Shown here piece after piece: positions 45,741-56,158 of a stretch of 64,000 nucleotides of DNA. Numbering within the stretch: position 1 is the first letter of the stretch; each line of letters begins with the position of its first letter. The notes under the pieces are model-generated. The model was not told the origin of the DNA. It saw only the letters and a program-made list of their open reading frames with translations, and ran no database searches. The position numbers were made by a program, and so were the translations under genes. This DNA comes from Xanthomonas sp. DAR 80977 (GTDB taxonomy: Bacteria > Pseudomonadota > Gammaproteobacteria > Xanthomonadales > Xanthomonadaceae). The stretch is from positions 3,479,001 through 3,543,000 of the forward strand of contig NZ_CP162487.1 of NCBI RefSeq assembly GCF_041240605.1. Reading direction: 5' to 3'.

Positions 45741-47750
45741 TCAGCCCAGGCGTCCCAGCAACTGCACGGCCTCGGCACGCGAGGCCGGATCGCCACCGGC
45801 CGCCACTTCGGTCAGCAGGGTCCGCGCGGTTTCGTTGTCGCCCAGGTCCATGTAGGCCACCGCCAGCTCCAGGCGCTCGCGGCCGATCGGCGGATGGGTC
45901 GGCTCCGGTTCGGCGACCGGTTCGGCGGCGGCCGGCGCATCGTCCTGGTGCCAGGTCGGCTCGTGGCGTGCCGCAACCGCTGGCGCGACCGGGGTCGGCG
46001 CCAGCACCGGCGGCGGCTGCCGCCATGGCGCGTCGGCGTCGATCGGCGTCTGCGCCGCGGACGCAACCTCGGCCTCGGCCTCGGGGCGCGATGCGAAGTG
46101 CGGATGCTCCGCTGCCGGCACGTCGTCCGCGTCGTCGCGATGCGGCGCATGCCCGGCCAGTTCGCGCTCGAACGCCTGCTCCTGGTAAGCCTGCTCTGCG
46201 TACGTCTCGTCTTCGGCCACGTCGTGCGCGCGCTCGTCCAGCGGCGGCAGGTCCGGGGCATCCACGTCGCGATGCGCCACCACCGGCACCGCCGCGGCCA
46301 GCGCCGCCGTGTCGTAGTCGTGCCGCGGCAACGGCGGCAACGGCGAGGGCTTGCGGCGGCGCGACAGCAGCAACGCGCCGACGCCCAGCACCAGCAACGC
46401 CAGTCCGCCCCACAGCCACAGCGGCCAGCCGTTGGACGCCGCCGGCGCGGGCTGCGCCGGAGCCTGGGTCTGCCCGGCCTGCGCCAGGCGCTTCTGCGCC
46501 GCGGCCAGGTCGCTGTCCTTCAGCGCGATCAGTTGCTGCTGCTGGGCCTTGAGCTTTTCCAGCTGCTCGACCCGCGAGCGCAATTCCTGGACCTCGGCAT
46601 CGCGTGCCGCGAGGTCTTCGCGCGCCTGCTGCAATTGTTGAGTCGCCACCATGTCTCCCTCGTCGCCGGCACCGGTGCCGGACTTGGTTCCTGCCTTGTC
46701 GCGCTGCGCCGGCACCGCCGGCGCGATTTCCAGGCGTGCGCCCGGCGCCGCGGCGGCGCTCGCCGCCGCGGCCGGCTTGGCGGCCGCCGGCGCCGTCGTC
46801 TCGGCTTGCTGCGCCTGCGCCGGTTGCGGCACCGGGGCACGCGCCTGGCGCCATTGCGCGGCCTGTTCGCGGACGATGGCGGTGGCGGCGGCGGCATCGA
46901 TGCTGGCCAGCTCTTCCTGCCGCGGCGTGCGCAACACCGCGCCCTGCTTGAGCAGGTTGACGTTGCCGCGGATGAAGGCATCCGGATTGGCGCGCAGCAG
47001 CGCGAGCATGGTCTGGTCCAGCGAACTGCCGCTGCCGCGCGCCAGCTGTCCGGCGATCTGCGACAGGGTCTGCCCGCGTTGCACCGGCGCCAGCGCATCG
47101 CCGGGCGCCGCCGCCGGCGCTGGCGCGCTGCGCGCCGGCGCGGCGGGTGCGGTCGGCCGCGCGGGAGGCGCGGCCGGCGTACCGACGACCGGCGCCGGCG
47201 ACTGCGGCGGCAACGGCTCGCTGCGGGCGATGCGGTCGGACGGCACCGCGGCGGCCGGCGCATCGATCGCCGGCGCGTCGATCGCGGCAGCGGTGTTGGG
47301 CGCGTCCATCAAGGCCGAATATTCGCGGATCAGCCGGCCCTTGCCCCAATCGACCTCGATCAGGAAGCTCAGCGACGGCACCTCGACCGGCATCCGGCTG
47401 CTGACCCGGATCACCGCGCGGCCCTGGTTGGTCTGGCCGAAACGGAACTGCAGGTCGCCGACCAGGCCGTCCGGGCGCTCCAGCCCGACCCGGGCGAAGG
47501 TCGCCGGCGAGGCCAGCGCCACGCGCGCGTTCTCCAGTTCGCCGGGCTCGTTGGAGATCACCGGGATCTCGGCCAGGAACGGCTGGCCGGGTTTGGACAG
47601 CACGCGGATGTCGCCCAGCCCCAGCGCCAGTGCGGCCTGGCTGCAGGCCAGCAGCAGCAGCGCGCATGCCGCACGCCAGGCGCGGCCCAGGCCGGATGCA
47701 GACGCAGCATGGCGGCGCAGACGATGGAAAATACGTGGTTGTAGGCGCAT
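45741..47750 (-). CDS. fimV: FimV-like polarity / type IV pilus assembly protein
   Basis: Inner-membrane protein linked to twitching motility and polar localisation, 669 aa. A signal sequence (residues 1-42, [13 protein letters not shown]) precedes the FimV N-terminal domain ([22 protein letters not shown]). A LysM peptidoglycan-binding segment follows ([21 protein letters not shown]). A long Ala/Pro/Gln linker with a coiled coil ([22 protein letters not shown]) leads to one membrane helix near residues 438-460. The cytoplasmic part is acidic and ends in a TPR-like FimV C-terminal domain ([20 protein letters not shown]). The start ATG at 47750 follows a tandem-repeat region; upstream in-frame codons are repeat DNA. 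Neighbours asd and truA match Pseudomonas synteny. Confidence 0.94.
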   Translation of the reverse strand: MRLQPRIFHRLRRHAASASGLGRAWRAACALLLLACSQAALALGLGDIRVLSKPGQPFLAEIPVISNEPGELENARVALASPATFARVGLERPDGLVGDLQFRFGQTNQGRAVIRVSSRMPVEVPSLSFLIEVDWGKGRLIREYSALMDAPNTAAAIDAPAIDAPAAAVPSDRIARSEPLPPQSPAPVVGTPAAPPARPTAPAAPARSAPAPAAAPGDALAPVQRGQTLSQIAGQLARGSGSSLDQTMLALLRANPDAFIRGNVNLLKQGAVLRTPRQEELASIDAAAATAIVREQAAQWRQARAPVPQPAQAQQAETTAPAAAKPAAAASAAAAPGARLEIAPAVPAQRDKAGTKSGTGAGDEGDMVATQQLQQAREDLAARDAEVQELRSRVEQLEKLKAQQQQLIALKDSDLAAAQKRLAQAGQTQAPAQPAPAASNGWPLWLWGGLALLVLGVGALLLSRRRKPSPLPPLPRHDYDTAALAAAVPVVAHRDVDAPDLPPLDERAHDVAEDETYAEQAYQEQAFERELAGHAPHRDDADDVPAAEHPHFASRPEAEAEVASAAQTPIDADAPWRQPPPVLAPTPVAPAVAARHEPTWHQDDAPAAAEPVAEPEPTHPPIGRERLELAVAYMDLGDNETARTLLTEVAAGGDPASRAEAVQLLGRLG

Positions 47751-47820
47751 TACGCCCCTGCCCTTGGTGTCATGGCGTGCAATATAGCCGTTGCCTTTGG
47801 GAATGTGGCGTTCGACCACT

Positions 47821-48260
47821 TGTCGAGCATCGCGAGGGCTGCGCTCCGTACCCTCACCCCTGCCCCTCTCCCGAGGGGAGAGGGGAGTCTTGGTTTCGCT
47901 CGTTGTGCAGCGCGCTCGGGCACTCCCCTGCTGCCACTGGGACCATGGCCCCCTTTTCGGGGAAGGTGACCCGAAGTAGCGGATGAGGGAACGGGTATCA
48001 CGCGTTCTGTCGAGCATCGCGAGGGCTGCGCTCCGTACCCTCACCCCTGCCCCTCTCCCGAGGGGAGAGGGGGGAGTCTTGGTTTCGCTCGTTGTGCAGC
48101 GCGCTCGGGCACTCCCCTGCTGCCACTGGGACCATGGCCCCTTTTCGGGGAAGGTGACCCGAAGTAGCGGATGAGGGAACGGGTATCACGCGTTCTGTCG
48201 AGCATCGCGAGGGCTGCGCTCCGTACCCTCACCCTGCCCCTCTCCCGGGGGAGAGGGGAA
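47821..48260. repeat. 187-bp tandem direct repeat, about 2.3 copies, upstream of fimV
   Basis: The phrase TGTCGAGCATCGCGAGGGCT starts at 47821, 48008 and 48196, giving periods of 187 and 188 nt. The second copy differs from the first by two small indels (+2 in a G run near 48073, -1 in a C run near 48139); the third stops at about 48260, near the asd 3' end. Each unit carries a 10-bp stem CCCCTCTCCC / GGGAGAGGGG (first copy 47863-47872 with 47876-47885). The array lies in the 517-nt gap between asd and fimV and so separates their transcripts. Confidence 0.95.
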
Positions 48261-48267
48261 CGCGTGC

Positions 48268-49293
48268 TCAGCCTTCCTGCGCCACCAGTTCGGCCAGCTG
48301 CACCGCGTTGAGGGCGGCGCCCTTGCGGATGTTGTCGGAGACGATCCACAGGTTGAGGCCGCGCGGATGCGAGATGTCCTCGCGGATGCGGCCGACGTAG
48401 ACCGCGTCGTTGCCGGAGGCATGGGTGACCGGGGTCGGATAGCCGCCGGCCTTGCGCTCGTCCACCACTTCCACGCCCGGCGCGGCGGCCAGCAGCGCGC
48501 GCGCCTGCTCCACCGTCACCTTGCGGGTGGTCTCGATCGCCACCGCCTCGGAATGGCCATAGAACACCGGCACGCGCACCGCGGTCGGATTCACCTGGAT
48601 GTTGTCGTCGCCGAGGATCTTGCGCGTCTCCCAGACCAGCTTCATTTCTTCCTTGGTGAAGCCGTTCTCGAGGAAATCGTCGATGTGCGGGATCAGGTTG
48701 AAGGCGATCTGCACCGGGAAGCGCTGCGGGTCGATCTCCTGGAAGTTGAGCAGCTGGCCGGTCTGCTTGCCCAGTTCCTCCAATGCCGACCGCCCGCCGC
48801 CGGACACCGACTGGTAGGTGGCCACGTTGATCCGCTCGATGTTGAACTCGCGGTGCAGCGGCGCCAGCGCCACCAGCATCTGCATGGTCGAGCAGTTGGG
48901 ATTGGCGACGATGCCGCGCGGACGCTGCTTGAGCGCGTCCGGGTTCACTTCCGACACCACCAGCGGCACGTCGTCGTCGTAGCGGAACGCCGAGGAGTTG
49001 TCGATCACCACCGCGCCGGCGGCGGCGAACTTCGGCGCGTATTCCTTGGAGATGCCGCCGCCGGCGGAGAACAGCGCGATGTCCACGCCGGTGGGGTCGA
49101 AGGTGGCCAGGTCGAGCACGGTGACCTTCTGGCCCTTGAACTCGACCTGGCCGCCGGCGGAGCGCTCGGAGGCCAGCGGGTACAGGGTGGCGATGGGGAA
49201 ATCGCGTTCGGCGAGGATGGCCAGCATGGTTTCGCCGACAGCGCCGGTGGCGCCGACGACGGCGACGTTGAAACGACGGGATTCGTTGCTCAT
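48268..49293 (-). CDS. asd: Aspartate-semialdehyde dehydrogenase
   Basis: Reduces aspartyl phosphate to aspartate semialdehyde for lysine, threonine, methionine and diaminopimelate, 341 aa. NADP-binding VVGATGAVGETML is at the N-terminus and the catalytic C134 is in ANPNCSTMQM. The motifs YQSVSGGGRSALEEL and RVPVFYGHSEAV are conserved. The ATG at 49293 (MSNESRRFNVAVVG) is preferred over an upstream frame that adds a Pro/Ala-rich stretch. The 3' end is 8 nt before the tandem repeat begins. Confidence 0.97.
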   Translation of the reverse strand: MSNESRRFNVAVVGATGAVGETMLAILAERDFPIATLYPLASERSAGGQVEFKGQKVTVLDLATFDPTGVDIALFSAGGGISKEYAPKFAAAGAVVIDNSSAFRYDDDVPLVVSEVNPDALKQRPRGIVANPNCSTMQMLVALAPLHREFNIERINVATYQSVSGGGRSALEELGKQTGQLLNFQEIDPQRFPVQIAFNLIPHIDDFLENGFTKEEMKLVWETRKILGDDNIQVNPTAVRVPVFYGHSEAVAIETTRKVTVEQARALLAAAPGVEVVDERKAGGYPTPVTHASGNDAVYVGRIREDISHPRGLNLWIVSDNIRKGAALNAVQLAELVAQEG

Positions 49294-49393
49294 GGGAGAT
49301 GGTTCGATCGGGTAGGAGAAAGGGGGAACAGCCGCACTGCCAGCTGGATTCGGGGAACCTCCCGAGCGCGCCACTCGGGTCGCCGGAGGTTCC

Positions 49394-50437
49394 CTATCGT
49401 TTTTTGCCCGCGCCAATGCCGCCGCCGTTGCCGGCAGCCGCGATCGCGTCCAGGTTCAATGCATTCGGCGGACGCCCGGCGTCGGCGCCGATGCCCAGCG
49501 CGGCCAGCAGGTTGTCCACCGCCAGCGCCACCATCGCGCGGCGGGTCGCGGCGCTGGCGCTGCCGATGTGCGGGGTCAGCACCACGTTGCGCAGCGCCAG
49601 CAGTTCCGGGCGCACCGCCGGCTCGCCTTCGTACACGTCCAGCCCGGCCGCGGCCAGGCGCCCGTGCGCGAGCGCGTCGGCCAGCGCCAGTTCGTCGATC
49701 AGGCCGCCGCGGGCGATGTTCACCACGGTCGCGGTCGGCTTCATCCGCGCCAGCGCCGCGGCATCGAGGATGTGGTGCGACTGCGCAGAATACGGCAGCA
49801 CCAGCAGCAGGTGATCGGCGCGCGCCAGCAGTTCGTCGAAACCGACATAGCCGGCCGCGTGCGCACGCTCCACCTCGGCCGGCAGGCGGCTGCGGTTGTG
49901 GTACAGCACGCGCATCGAGAAGCCGGCGGCGCGGCGCGCGATGGCCTGGCCGATGCGGCCCATGCCGAGGATGCCCAGGGTGCTGCCGTGCACGTCGGCG
50001 CCGAGCATGGTCTGGAACGACCACTGCCGCCACTGCCCCTCGCGCAGCCAGCGCTCGGACTCGGTGATGCGCCGCGCCGCGGCCATCAGCAGGGCGAAGC
50101 CGAGGTCGGCGGTGGTCTCGGTGAGCACGTCGGGCGTGTTGCTGGCGACGATGCCGGCTGCGCTGAGCGCGTCCAGGTCCAGGTTGTTGTAGCCGACGCC
50201 GACGTTGGCGATGGCGCGCAGCCGCGGCGCGGCGGCGATCTCGGCCGCGCCGATGCGCTCGTTGAGGGTCACCAGCGCGCCGTCCAGCGGCGCCAGCGCG
50301 GCGGCCAGGTCCTGCGGCGAATAGCGGGTCACGTCCGCGGTGGTGGTCAGCACGCAATGTTCGCCGAGCCGTGCGACGACATCGTCGAACAGCGGCTGGC
50401 TGACCCACACCCGTGGCCGCGACTCAGCCATCGCCAC
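49394..50437 (-). CDS. D-isomer 2-hydroxyacid dehydrogenase (GhrB-like)
   Basis: NAD(P)H-dependent reductase of glyoxylate, hydroxypyruvate or 2-ketogluconate type, 347 aa. The Rossmann motif is [14 protein letters not shown]. The catalytic Arg is in [10 protein letters not shown], the Glu in the DVYEGEPAV segment and the His in TPHIGSA. The tail after residue 320 is Gly/Ala/Asn-rich and ends GAGKKR. The start ATG at 50437 overlaps the aroC end by 14 nt; a second ATG at 50431 is equally possible. An erythronate-4-phosphate dehydrogenase (PdxB) role was considered, but the length and catalytic spacing fit GhrB-type proteins better. Confidence 0.88.
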   Translation of the reverse strand: MAMAESRPRVWVSQPLFDDVVARLGEHCVLTTTADVTRYSPQDLAAALAPLDGALVTLNERIGAAEIAAAPRLRAIANVGVGYNNLDLDALSAAGIVASNTPDVLTETTADLGFALLMAAARRITESERWLREGQWRQWSFQTMLGADVHGSTLGILGMGRIGQAIARRAAGFSMRVLYHNRSRLPAEVERAHAAGYVGFDELLARADHLLLVLPYSAQSHHILDAAALARMKPTATVVNIARGGLIDELALADALAHGRLAAAGLDVYEGEPAVRPELLALRNVVLTPHIGSASAATRRAMVALAVDNLLAALGIGADAGRPPNALNLDAIAAAGNGGGIGAGKKR

Positions 50438-51527
50438 CGCCGGGGATGCGCGGGGTGATGCTGCCGACGTCGCCGCACTGCGCGCGATGGCGCAGCGCCT
50501 GGTCCATCAGCACCAGCGCCATCATCGCCTCGGCGATCGGGGTGGCGCGGATGCCGACGCAGGGGTCGTGGCGGCCGGTGGTGATGACGTCCACCGCCTG
50601 CCCGTCCACGTCCACCGTGGCGCCGGGCAGGCGCAGGCTGGAGGTGGGCTTGAACGCCAGCGAGGCGACGATCGGCTGGCCGGTGGCGATGCCGCCGAGC
50701 ACGCCACCGGCGTGGTTGGACTGGAAGCCGTCCGGCGCGATCAGGTCGCGGTGCTCGGTGCCCTTCTGGGTCACCGTGGCGAAGCCGTCGCCGATCTCCA
50801 CGCCCTTGACCGCGTTGATGCTCATCAGCGCCGCGGCCAGTTCGCCGTCGAGCTTGCCGTAGATCGGCTCGCCCCAGCCCGGCGGCACGCCGTCGGCGAC
50901 CACGGTGACCCGCGCGCCGATCGAATCGCCGGACTTGCGCAGCGCGTCCATGTAGCTTTCCAGCTCCGGCACCTGCGCCGCGTGCGGCCAGAAGAACGCG
51001 TTGTCTTCCACCGCATCCCAGGCGAAGCCCTGCGGCAGCAGCGGCCCGAGCTGCGACAGGTAGCCGCGCACGCGCACGCCGTAGCGTTGCGCCAGCCACT
51101 TCTTGGCGACCACGCCGGCGGCCACGCGCATCGTGGTCTCGCGCGCCGAGGAGCGGCCGCCGCCGCGCGGGTCGCGGATGCCGTACTTTTGCCAGTAGCT
51201 GTAGTCGGCATGGCCCGGGCGGAACTGGCGGGCGATGTCGGTGTAGTCCTTGCTGCGCTGGTCGGTGTTGCGGATCAGCAGGCCGATCGGAGTGCCGGTG
51301 GTGCGGCCCTCGTAGACCCCTGACAGGATCTCGACCTCGTCGGCCTCGCGCCGCGCCGAGGTGTGGCGGCTCTTGCCGGTGGCGCGGCGCTGCAGGTCGT
51401 GGGCGAACTCGCTGGCGTCGAGCTCCAGCCCCGGCGGGCAACCGTCGATCACGCAGCCGATCGCCGGCCCGTGCGATTCGCCGAAGGTGGTGACGGTCAG
51501 CAGGGTGCCGAAGCTGTTCGCGCTCAT
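50424..51527 (-). CDS. aroC: Chorismate synthase
   Basis: Last step of the shikimate pathway, FMN-dependent, 367 aa. Family signatures are [15 protein letters not shown], the [25 protein letters not shown] block and [11 protein letters not shown]. The ending [15 protein letters not shown] is slightly diverged. The ATG at 51527 is the usual start. It overlaps the dehydrogenase downstream by 14 nt and follows prmB by 10 nt, the common prmB-aroC pairing. Confidence 0.97.
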   Translation of the reverse strand: MSANSFGTLLTVTTFGESHGPAIGCVIDGCPPGLELDASEFAHDLQRRATGKSRHTSARREADEVEILSGVYEGRTTGTPIGLLIRNTDQRSKDYTDIARQFRPGHADYSYWQKYGIRDPRGGGRSSARETTMRVAAGVVAKKWLAQRYGVRVRGYLSQLGPLLPQGFAWDAVEDNAFFWPHAAQVPELESYMDALRKSGDSIGARVTVVADGVPPGWGEPIYGKLDGELAAALMSINAVKGVEIGDGFATVTQKGTEHRDLIAPDGFQSNHAGGVLGGIATGQPIVASLAFKPTSSLRLPGATVDVDGQAVDVITTGRHDPCVGIRATPIAEAMMALVLMDQALRHRAQCGDVGSITPRIPGGGDG

Positions 51528-51537
51528 GGCCGCCGGC

Positions 51538-52464
51538 TCACCGGCCCGCGGCCAGTTCGGCGATGCGCGCGTGGTGCGCGACCAGCTCGCTGGCTTCCAC
51601 CGCGAAGATGCCCATCTGCCCGACCTTGAACTCGACCCAGGCGAAATCCACTTCCGGCAGCAGCTGCACCAGCGCACGCTCGGATTCGCCGACTTCGCAG
51701 ATCAGCAGGCCGTCCTCGCTCAGGTGCGCCGGCGCGTCGCGCAGGATCTTCAGCGCCAGGTCCAGGCCGTCGTCGCCGGCGCGCAGGCCCAGTTCCGGCT
51801 CGTGCGCGTATTCGGGCGGCAGCGCGTCGGTCTCGGCGTGGGTGACGTAGGGCGGGTTGGTCACGATCAGTTCGTAGCGGCGGCCATCCAGCCCGGCGAA
51901 CAGGTCGGACTTGACCAGCTCGACGTTGTCGGCCAGCAGCCGCGCCTTGTTCTCCGCGGCCAGGGCCAGCGCGTCGTCGCTGATGTCGACCGCGTCCACC
52001 TGCCAGTTCGGGTTGTAGTGCCCCATCGCGATTGCGATGCAGCCCGAACCGGTGCACAGGTCCAGCGCGCGCTCGACCTCGCGCCCGGCCAGCCATGGCT
52101 CGAAGCCGGCTTCGATCAGCTCGGCGATCGGCGAGCGCGGCACCAGCGCGCGCGCGTCGCTCTTGAAGCTGAGCCCGGCGAACCAGGCCTCGCCGGTCAG
52201 GTAGGCGGCGGGGATGCGCTCGGCGATGCGGCGCTCGAACAGCGCCAGCACCTGCGCCTTCTCCGGCGTGGTCACGCGCGCGCCGCCGTAGGCCGGGCCC
52301 AGGTCGTGCGGCAGGTGCAGCGCGTGCAGCACCAGTTGCGTGGCTTCGTCCAGGGCGTTGTCGTAGCTGTGGCCGAAGCTCAGTTCGGCGGCATTGAAAC
52401 GGCTGGTGCCGTAGCGGATCAGGTCGATGATCGTGTGGAGTTCGGCGGCCGCGTCGGCAGTCAT
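51538..52464 (-). CDS. prmB: 50S ribosomal protein L3 glutamine methyltransferase
   Basis: SAM-dependent N5-glutamine methyltransferase, 308 aa. The SAM site is [14 protein letters not shown] and the catalytic NPPY motif is in [15 protein letters not shown]. An N-terminal helical region carries [12 protein letters not shown], typical of PrmB and different from PrmC. The ATG at 52464 gives [19 protein letters not shown]. It is divergent from the SCO1 gene and upstream of aroC. Confidence 0.95.
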   Translation of the reverse strand: MTADAAAELHTIIDLIRYGTSRFNAAELSFGHSYDNALDEATQLVLHALHLPHDLGPAYGGARVTTPEKAQVLALFERRIAERIPAAYLTGEAWFAGLSFKSDARALVPRSPIAELIEAGFEPWLAGREVERALDLCTGSGCIAIAMGHYNPNWQVDAVDISDDALALAAENKARLLADNVELVKSDLFAGLDGRRYELIVTNPPYVTHAETDALPPEYAHEPELGLRAGDDGLDLALKILRDAPAHLSEDGLLICEVGESERALVQLLPEVDFAWVEFKVGQMGIFAVEASELVAHHARIAELAAGR

Positions 52465-52543
52465 GGCAACAGGCAAGGCAATTCGGCCCCCGATTATAGA
52501 GGCCTGGCCGCTATCATGAGCGTTCGTTGCAAGGGAAATCAGT

Positions 52544-53191
52544 ATGTTCAACCGCAACTTCGGCATCGTCCTGGTGGTCGCCCTGGCCGCCGGCCTGGGC
52601 CTGCTGCTGGCCCAGAAGTACTTCGGCGGCAGCGCTTCGGCGTGGCCCGAGACCCGCAGCGTGCGCCTGTACCCGCAGCCGCGCGCCCTGCCCGACTTCC
52701 ATCTGCGCCAGTCCGATGGCACGCCACTGGTCCCCGGCGAGCTGAAGGGCCACTGGACGCTGGTGTTCCTGGGCTTCACCGCCTGCCCGGACGTGTGCCC
52801 GACCACCCTGGCCGACCTGGCCCGCGCGCAGAAACAGTGGGAATCGATCCCGGAGACGCTGCGCCCGCGGGTGCTGTTCGTCTCGGTCGATCCCGAGCGC
52901 GACACCCCGGCGCGGCTGGGCGCCTACGCCCACGGCTTCCACAAGGACACCCTGGCCGCCACCGCCGACGTGCCGGAGCTGGAGCGTTTCGCCACCGCGC
53001 TGGGCTTCGTGTTCCAGAAGGTGCCCGGCAAGCATTTCCAGGAGAATTCCAACGACTACAGCATGGACCACTCCGCCGCGATCGCCGTGCTCGATCCGCA
53101 GGGCCGCCAGGCCGGGCTGATCCGCCCGCCGTTCGAGCCGGCGGCGATCGCCGCCGACCTGCAGGCGCTGACCAAGGCGACCGCGCCATGA
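52544..53191 (+). CDS. SCO1/SenC family copper chaperone
   Basis: Membrane-anchored thioredoxin-fold protein that helps assemble the CuA site of cytochrome oxidase, 215 aa. A single N-terminal helix (residues 5-24) anchors it. The copper site is C81-x3-C85 (TACPDVCPT) and H176 (YSMDHSAAI). The conserved [13 protein letters not shown] strand is present. Its stop overlaps the psd start by 4 nt (ATGA), so the two are translated together. No oxidase genes are in this window. Confidence 0.95.
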   Translation: MFNRNFGIVLVVALAAGLGLLLAQKYFGGSASAWPETRSVRLYPQPRALPDFHLRQSDGTPLVPGELKGHWTLVFLGFTACPDVCPTTLADLARAQKQWESIPETLRPRVLFVSVDPERDTPARLGAYAHGFHKDTLAATADVPELERFATALGFVFQKVPGKHFQENSNDYSMDHSAAIAVLDPQGRQAGLIRPPFEPAAIAADLQALTKATAP

Positions 53192-54036
53192 GCCTGCTGA
53201 CCACGCTGACCTACGTGCTGCCGCACCGGCTGCTGTCCTCGCTGGCGCGGCGCCTGGCCTACTCGCCGCGGCCGGGGCTGAAGCAATGGCTGATCGACAC
53301 CGTGGTGCGCCGCTTCGGGGTGAACCTGGCCGAGGCCGCCGAACCCGATCCGCGCGCCTATCCGACCTTCAATGCGTTCTTCACCCGCGCACTGCAGCCG
53401 GGCGCGCGCGTCGCCGATCCCGACCCGCAGGCGCTGCTGATGCCGGCCGACGGCCGCATCAGCCAGCTCGGCCCGATCCAGGACGGGCGCATCTTCCAGG
53501 CCAAGGGCCAGGCGTTCACCGCCGCCGAGCTGCTCGGCGACGCCGCCGCGGCGGCGCCGTTCGCCAACGGCCTGTACGCCACCGTGTACCTGTCCCCGCG
53601 CGACTACCACCGCGTGCACATGCCCTGGACCGGCACCCTGCGCGAGACCGTGCATGTGCCGGGGCGACTGTTCAGCGTCGGCCCGGACGCGGTGCGCGAC
53701 GTGCCGCGGCTGTTCGCGCGCAACGAGCGCCTGGTCTGCCATTTCGATACCGAGTTCGGCCCGATGGCCTCGGTGATGGTCGGCGCGCTGCTGGTCTCCG
53801 GGGTGGAGACGGTGTGGAGCGGCGTGGAGATCCCGCGCTACGGCGACCGCATCACCCGCAAGGACTGGCGCGGCAAGGGCATCGTGCTGGAGCGGTTCGC
53901 GGAGATGGCCCGCTTCAACTACGGTTCGACTGTGATCGTGCTGTTGCCGCCGGGTGTGGCGCAGCTCGATCCGACGCTGGCGGCGGAAACCGCGGTCCGG
54001 CTCGGCCAGACGCTCGCCAGGCGGGCGCAAAGCTGA
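53188..54036 (+). CDS. psd: Phosphatidylserine decarboxylase
   Basis: Makes phosphatidylethanolamine; self-cleaves to form a pyruvoyl prosthetic group. It has 282 aa. The cleavage motif is GST (G246-S247-T248 in [13 protein letters not shown]), and upstream [10 protein letters not shown] and FARNERLV match the family. It is coupled to the SCO1 gene by a 4-nt overlap. A diverged copy of its last 35 codons follows at 54087. Confidence 0.96.
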   Translation: MSLLTTLTYVLPHRLLSSLARRLAYSPRPGLKQWLIDTVVRRFGVNLAEAAEPDPRAYPTFNAFFTRALQPGARVADPDPQALLMPADGRISQLGPIQDGRIFQAKGQAFTAAELLGDAAAAAPFANGLYATVYLSPRDYHRVHMPWTGTLRETVHVPGRLFSVGPDAVRDVPRLFARNERLVCHFDTEFGPMASVMVGALLVSGVETVWSGVEIPRYGDRITRKDWRGKGIVLERFAEMARFNYGSTVIVLLPPGVAQLDPTLAAETAVRLGQTLARRAQS

Positions 54037-54086
54037 CGCACGGCGGCGCGACGGACGCAGGGGTGCCGCCCTTGTCCTGCGGTGCG

Positions 54087-54188
54087 GCGCGCTTCAACTA
54101 CGGCTGCACCGTGATCGTGCTGTTGCGGCCAGCCATGGCGACGCTCGATCCGGCGCTGGCAGCGGAAGCGCCGGTCCGGCTCGGTTAA
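54087..54188 (+). pseudogene. Partial duplicate of the psd 3' end, GST changed to GCT
   Basis: Translating in frame with the TAA at 54186 gives ARFNYGCTVIVLLRPAMATL and then DPALAAEAPVRLG. This aligns without gaps to psd residues 241-273 (nt 53908-54006). It starts 50 nt after the psd stop and has no start codon of its own. The pyruvoyl serine is replaced by cysteine. It is a tandem duplication remnant; the nucleotide similarity is strong enough that it looks recent or selectively kept. Confidence 0.85.
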
Positions 54189-54275
54189 ACGCCGGCCACA
54201 CAGGCGCTCCTCCAACGTCGCGGGTATTGGGGGGCAACAGTGCGCCCTGACGGCCTTGCATTCCCGGTGCTACCG

Positions 54276-54420
54276 CACACTCACCCCTACCCCTCTCCCG
54301 ACGGGAGAGGGAAATCATGGCTTCGCTTCCGATGTACGGCGCGGCTGGACCATCGCTGCGCGTTGCTTGCGCCCCCTTCTCCCATCGGGAGAAGGTGCCC
54401 GAAGGGCGGATGAGGGTACG
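54276..54420. repeat. Interspersed inverted-repeat element related to the fimV upstream repeat
   Basis: Begins cactcacccctacccctctc and ends cgaagggcggatgagggta. It contains a perfect 10-bp stem (54291-54300 with 54302-54311) and a 9-bp stem (54375-54383 with 54387-54395). The start and end phrases match the 187-bp unit upstream of fimV (cctcacccctgcccctctcc ... gcggatgaggg), so both are copies of one family, probably a MITE-like element with no protein. Confidence 0.8.
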
Positions 54421-54489
54421 GCGCGGCAGCCAGGCGGGCGACGCTCCTGATAGCAGGGGTAAAAAGCATCTCCCAAGCAACTGCTTGCG

Positions 54490-54555
54490 CCCCCCTCATC
54501 CGGCGCTGCGCGCCACCTTCTCCCGCCGGGGCCATGGTCCCGGCGGGAGGAGGGA
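54490..54555. repeat. Half-element / hairpin after the lytic transglycosylase gene
   Basis: Starts cccctcatccggcgctgcgc and contains an 11-bp stem CTCCCGCCGGG / CCCGGCGGGAG (54520-54530 with 54539-54549). Related to the ends of the element at 54276. It sits just past the 3' end of the minus-strand transglycosylase gene and may serve as its terminator hairpin, although no T run follows. Confidence 0.6.
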
Positions 54556-54559
54556 ACGC

Positions 54560-56158
54560 CTACTTGTCGCAGCCGGTCATCTTCAGCGACTGGCCCGGCT
54601 TCAACGCATAGCCCGGCGCGCGCAGGCCGTTGGCCTTGGCCAATTGCTTGAGATCGCAGCTGTAGCGGTCGGCGATGCGGCCCAGCGTGTCGCCCTTGGC
54701 CACGCGGTAGCTGCGCGCCTGCTTGGGCTTGGGCTTGACCGGCGCCGGGCGCCCGGTGGCGACCGTGGTCGGCACCCCGGCCACCGGGGTCACGTCGCCC
54801 ACCGCCACGTTGCCGGTGGGATCGACCGCTACCGGCGTGGGGCTGCGGATCGCCGCGTTGACGTCGGCGGTGATCAGCGCGCGCGCCAGGTCGGCGCGCG
54901 GGCCGCTGACGCAATAGCGGTTGTACAGGCCGACGATCTTGGTGGTGGCGTTGATGGTGACCCCGGCCGGGATCCAGCCGTCCGGCTCGTAGCGCGGGTT
55001 GAGGTTGCGCAGCGCGCGCATGTAGCCGTCGCGGGTGCCGTCGCTGCCCAGGCAGATGGTCAGTTCGTAGATCGTGGTCGACTTGGCCAGGCGCAGCGTG
55101 GCCGGCTGCGCATTGATCTTCGGGAAGGCGACGCCGTACTGCTGCGGGTGCAGGAAGATCCAGGCCGCGGCGATCACCATCGGCACGTAGTCCTTGGTCT
55201 CGGCCGGGAACTGGTTGTACACCGAGGCGTCCCAGAAACTGCGTCCCTGCATCTGGTTGTACACGCGCGCGGCGCGGCCCTCGCCGCCGTTGTAGCCGGC
55301 CAGCGACAGCTCGATGCTGCGGTTGAGCTCGGCCATGCGCTCGTTGATGTACACCGCGCTGGCCTCGGCGGCGCTGCGCGCGTCGTAGCGGGTGTCGAAG
55401 CCGGTGCCGTCCGGGCCCAGCCCGAAACGGCGCCCGGTGGCCGGCATGAACTGCATCAGCCCGGCGGCGCCGACCCGCGAATTGGCGTGCACGCGGCCGT
55501 TGGATTCCTTGGCGATGATGCCGAACAGCAGCGCTTCGGGCAGCCCGCGCTTCTCCCATTCCGGCCACATGATCGCGCGCAGGTTCTGGTAGTTCTCGTA
55601 GCTGTTCATCAGCGACGGGCGCATGTCGGTGAGCCAGCGGCGGATGCCGGCCTGCACCGCCGGGTTGTATTCGACCATCGCGTCGAAGGCATGGCGCTGG
55701 TCGTTGAGCAGGCTGGCCGCGCGCGCGGCTTCCGGCACGTTGGCGGCCAGCGGGCTGATGTGGTCGGGGTCGGCCTGCAGCGGCGCGGCGCCGTCGTCGA
55801 CCGCATCGGCGTCGGTGGCCGCATCCTGCGTGTCGGCCTTGGCCTTGAGCAGGCGCTTGTACGCGCCCAGGTAGGTGCCGACCTGGCAGCCGCGCTGCTT
55901 GATGCAGGCGTCGACCACGTCCTCGATGTCCTCCAGCGCCGCGTCGCTTTCCTGGGTGCCCTTGGGGTCGCTGTTGCCGACCAGCACCATCGCGTCGTTG
56001 TAGCGTTTCTCGGCCGCCGCCAGGCGCTGGTCGAGCACTTCGATGGCGGCCTTGTCGCGCGCGGAGACGCGTTCGGCGTGGGCGACGGGCGCGGCGCAGG
56101 CCAGCGCCAGGGCAGCCACGGCGGGCCATCCATGGGTGATACGGAACGAAAGAGGCAT
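54560..56158 (-). CDS. Lytic transglycosylase with SLT and LysM domains (MltD-like)
   Basis: Exported peptidoglycan-cleaving enzyme, 532 aa. A signal peptide (residues 1-28, VAALALACAAPVAHA) precedes a helical region with two cysteines. The SLT domain has catalytic E218 in AKESNG and RVGAAGLMQFMPATGRRFGL, followed by LAGYNGGEGRAARVY. A C-terminal LysM (residues about 479-526) begins RSYRVAKGDTLGRIADRYSC. The start ATG at 56158 gives MPLSFRITHGWP; a longer frame upstream is not convincing. No lipobox cysteine sits right after the signal. Confidence 0.93.
   Translation of the reverse strand: MPLSFRITHGWPAVAALALACAAPVAHAERVSARDKAAIEVLDQRLAAAEKRYNDAMVLVGNSDPKGTQESDAALEDIEDVVDACIKQRGCQVGTYLGAYKRLLKAKADTQDAATDADAVDDGAAPLQADPDHISPLAANVPEAARAASLLNDQRHAFDAMVEYNPAVQAGIRRWLTDMRPSLMNSYENYQNLRAIMWPEWEKRGLPEALLFGIIAKESNGRVHANSRVGAAGLMQFMPATGRRFGLGPDGTGFDTRYDARSAAEASAVYINERMAELNRSIELSLAGYNGGEGRAARVYNQMQGRSFWDASVYNQFPAETKDYVPMVIAAAWIFLHPQQYGVAFPKINAQPATLRLAKSTTIYELTICLGSDGTRDGYMRALRNLNPRYEPDGWIPAGVTINATTKIVGLYNRYCVSGPRADLARALITADVNAAIRSPTPVAVDPTGNVAVGDVTPVAGVPTTVATGRPAPVKPKPKQARSYRVAKGDTLGRIADRYSCDLKQLAKANGLRAPGYALKPGQSLKMTGCDK

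Noticed and set aside
47983..48174. Repeated small frames in the asd-fimV gap
   Set aside because: They are the same repeat unit read twice; no protein character and periodicity equals the DNA repeat.
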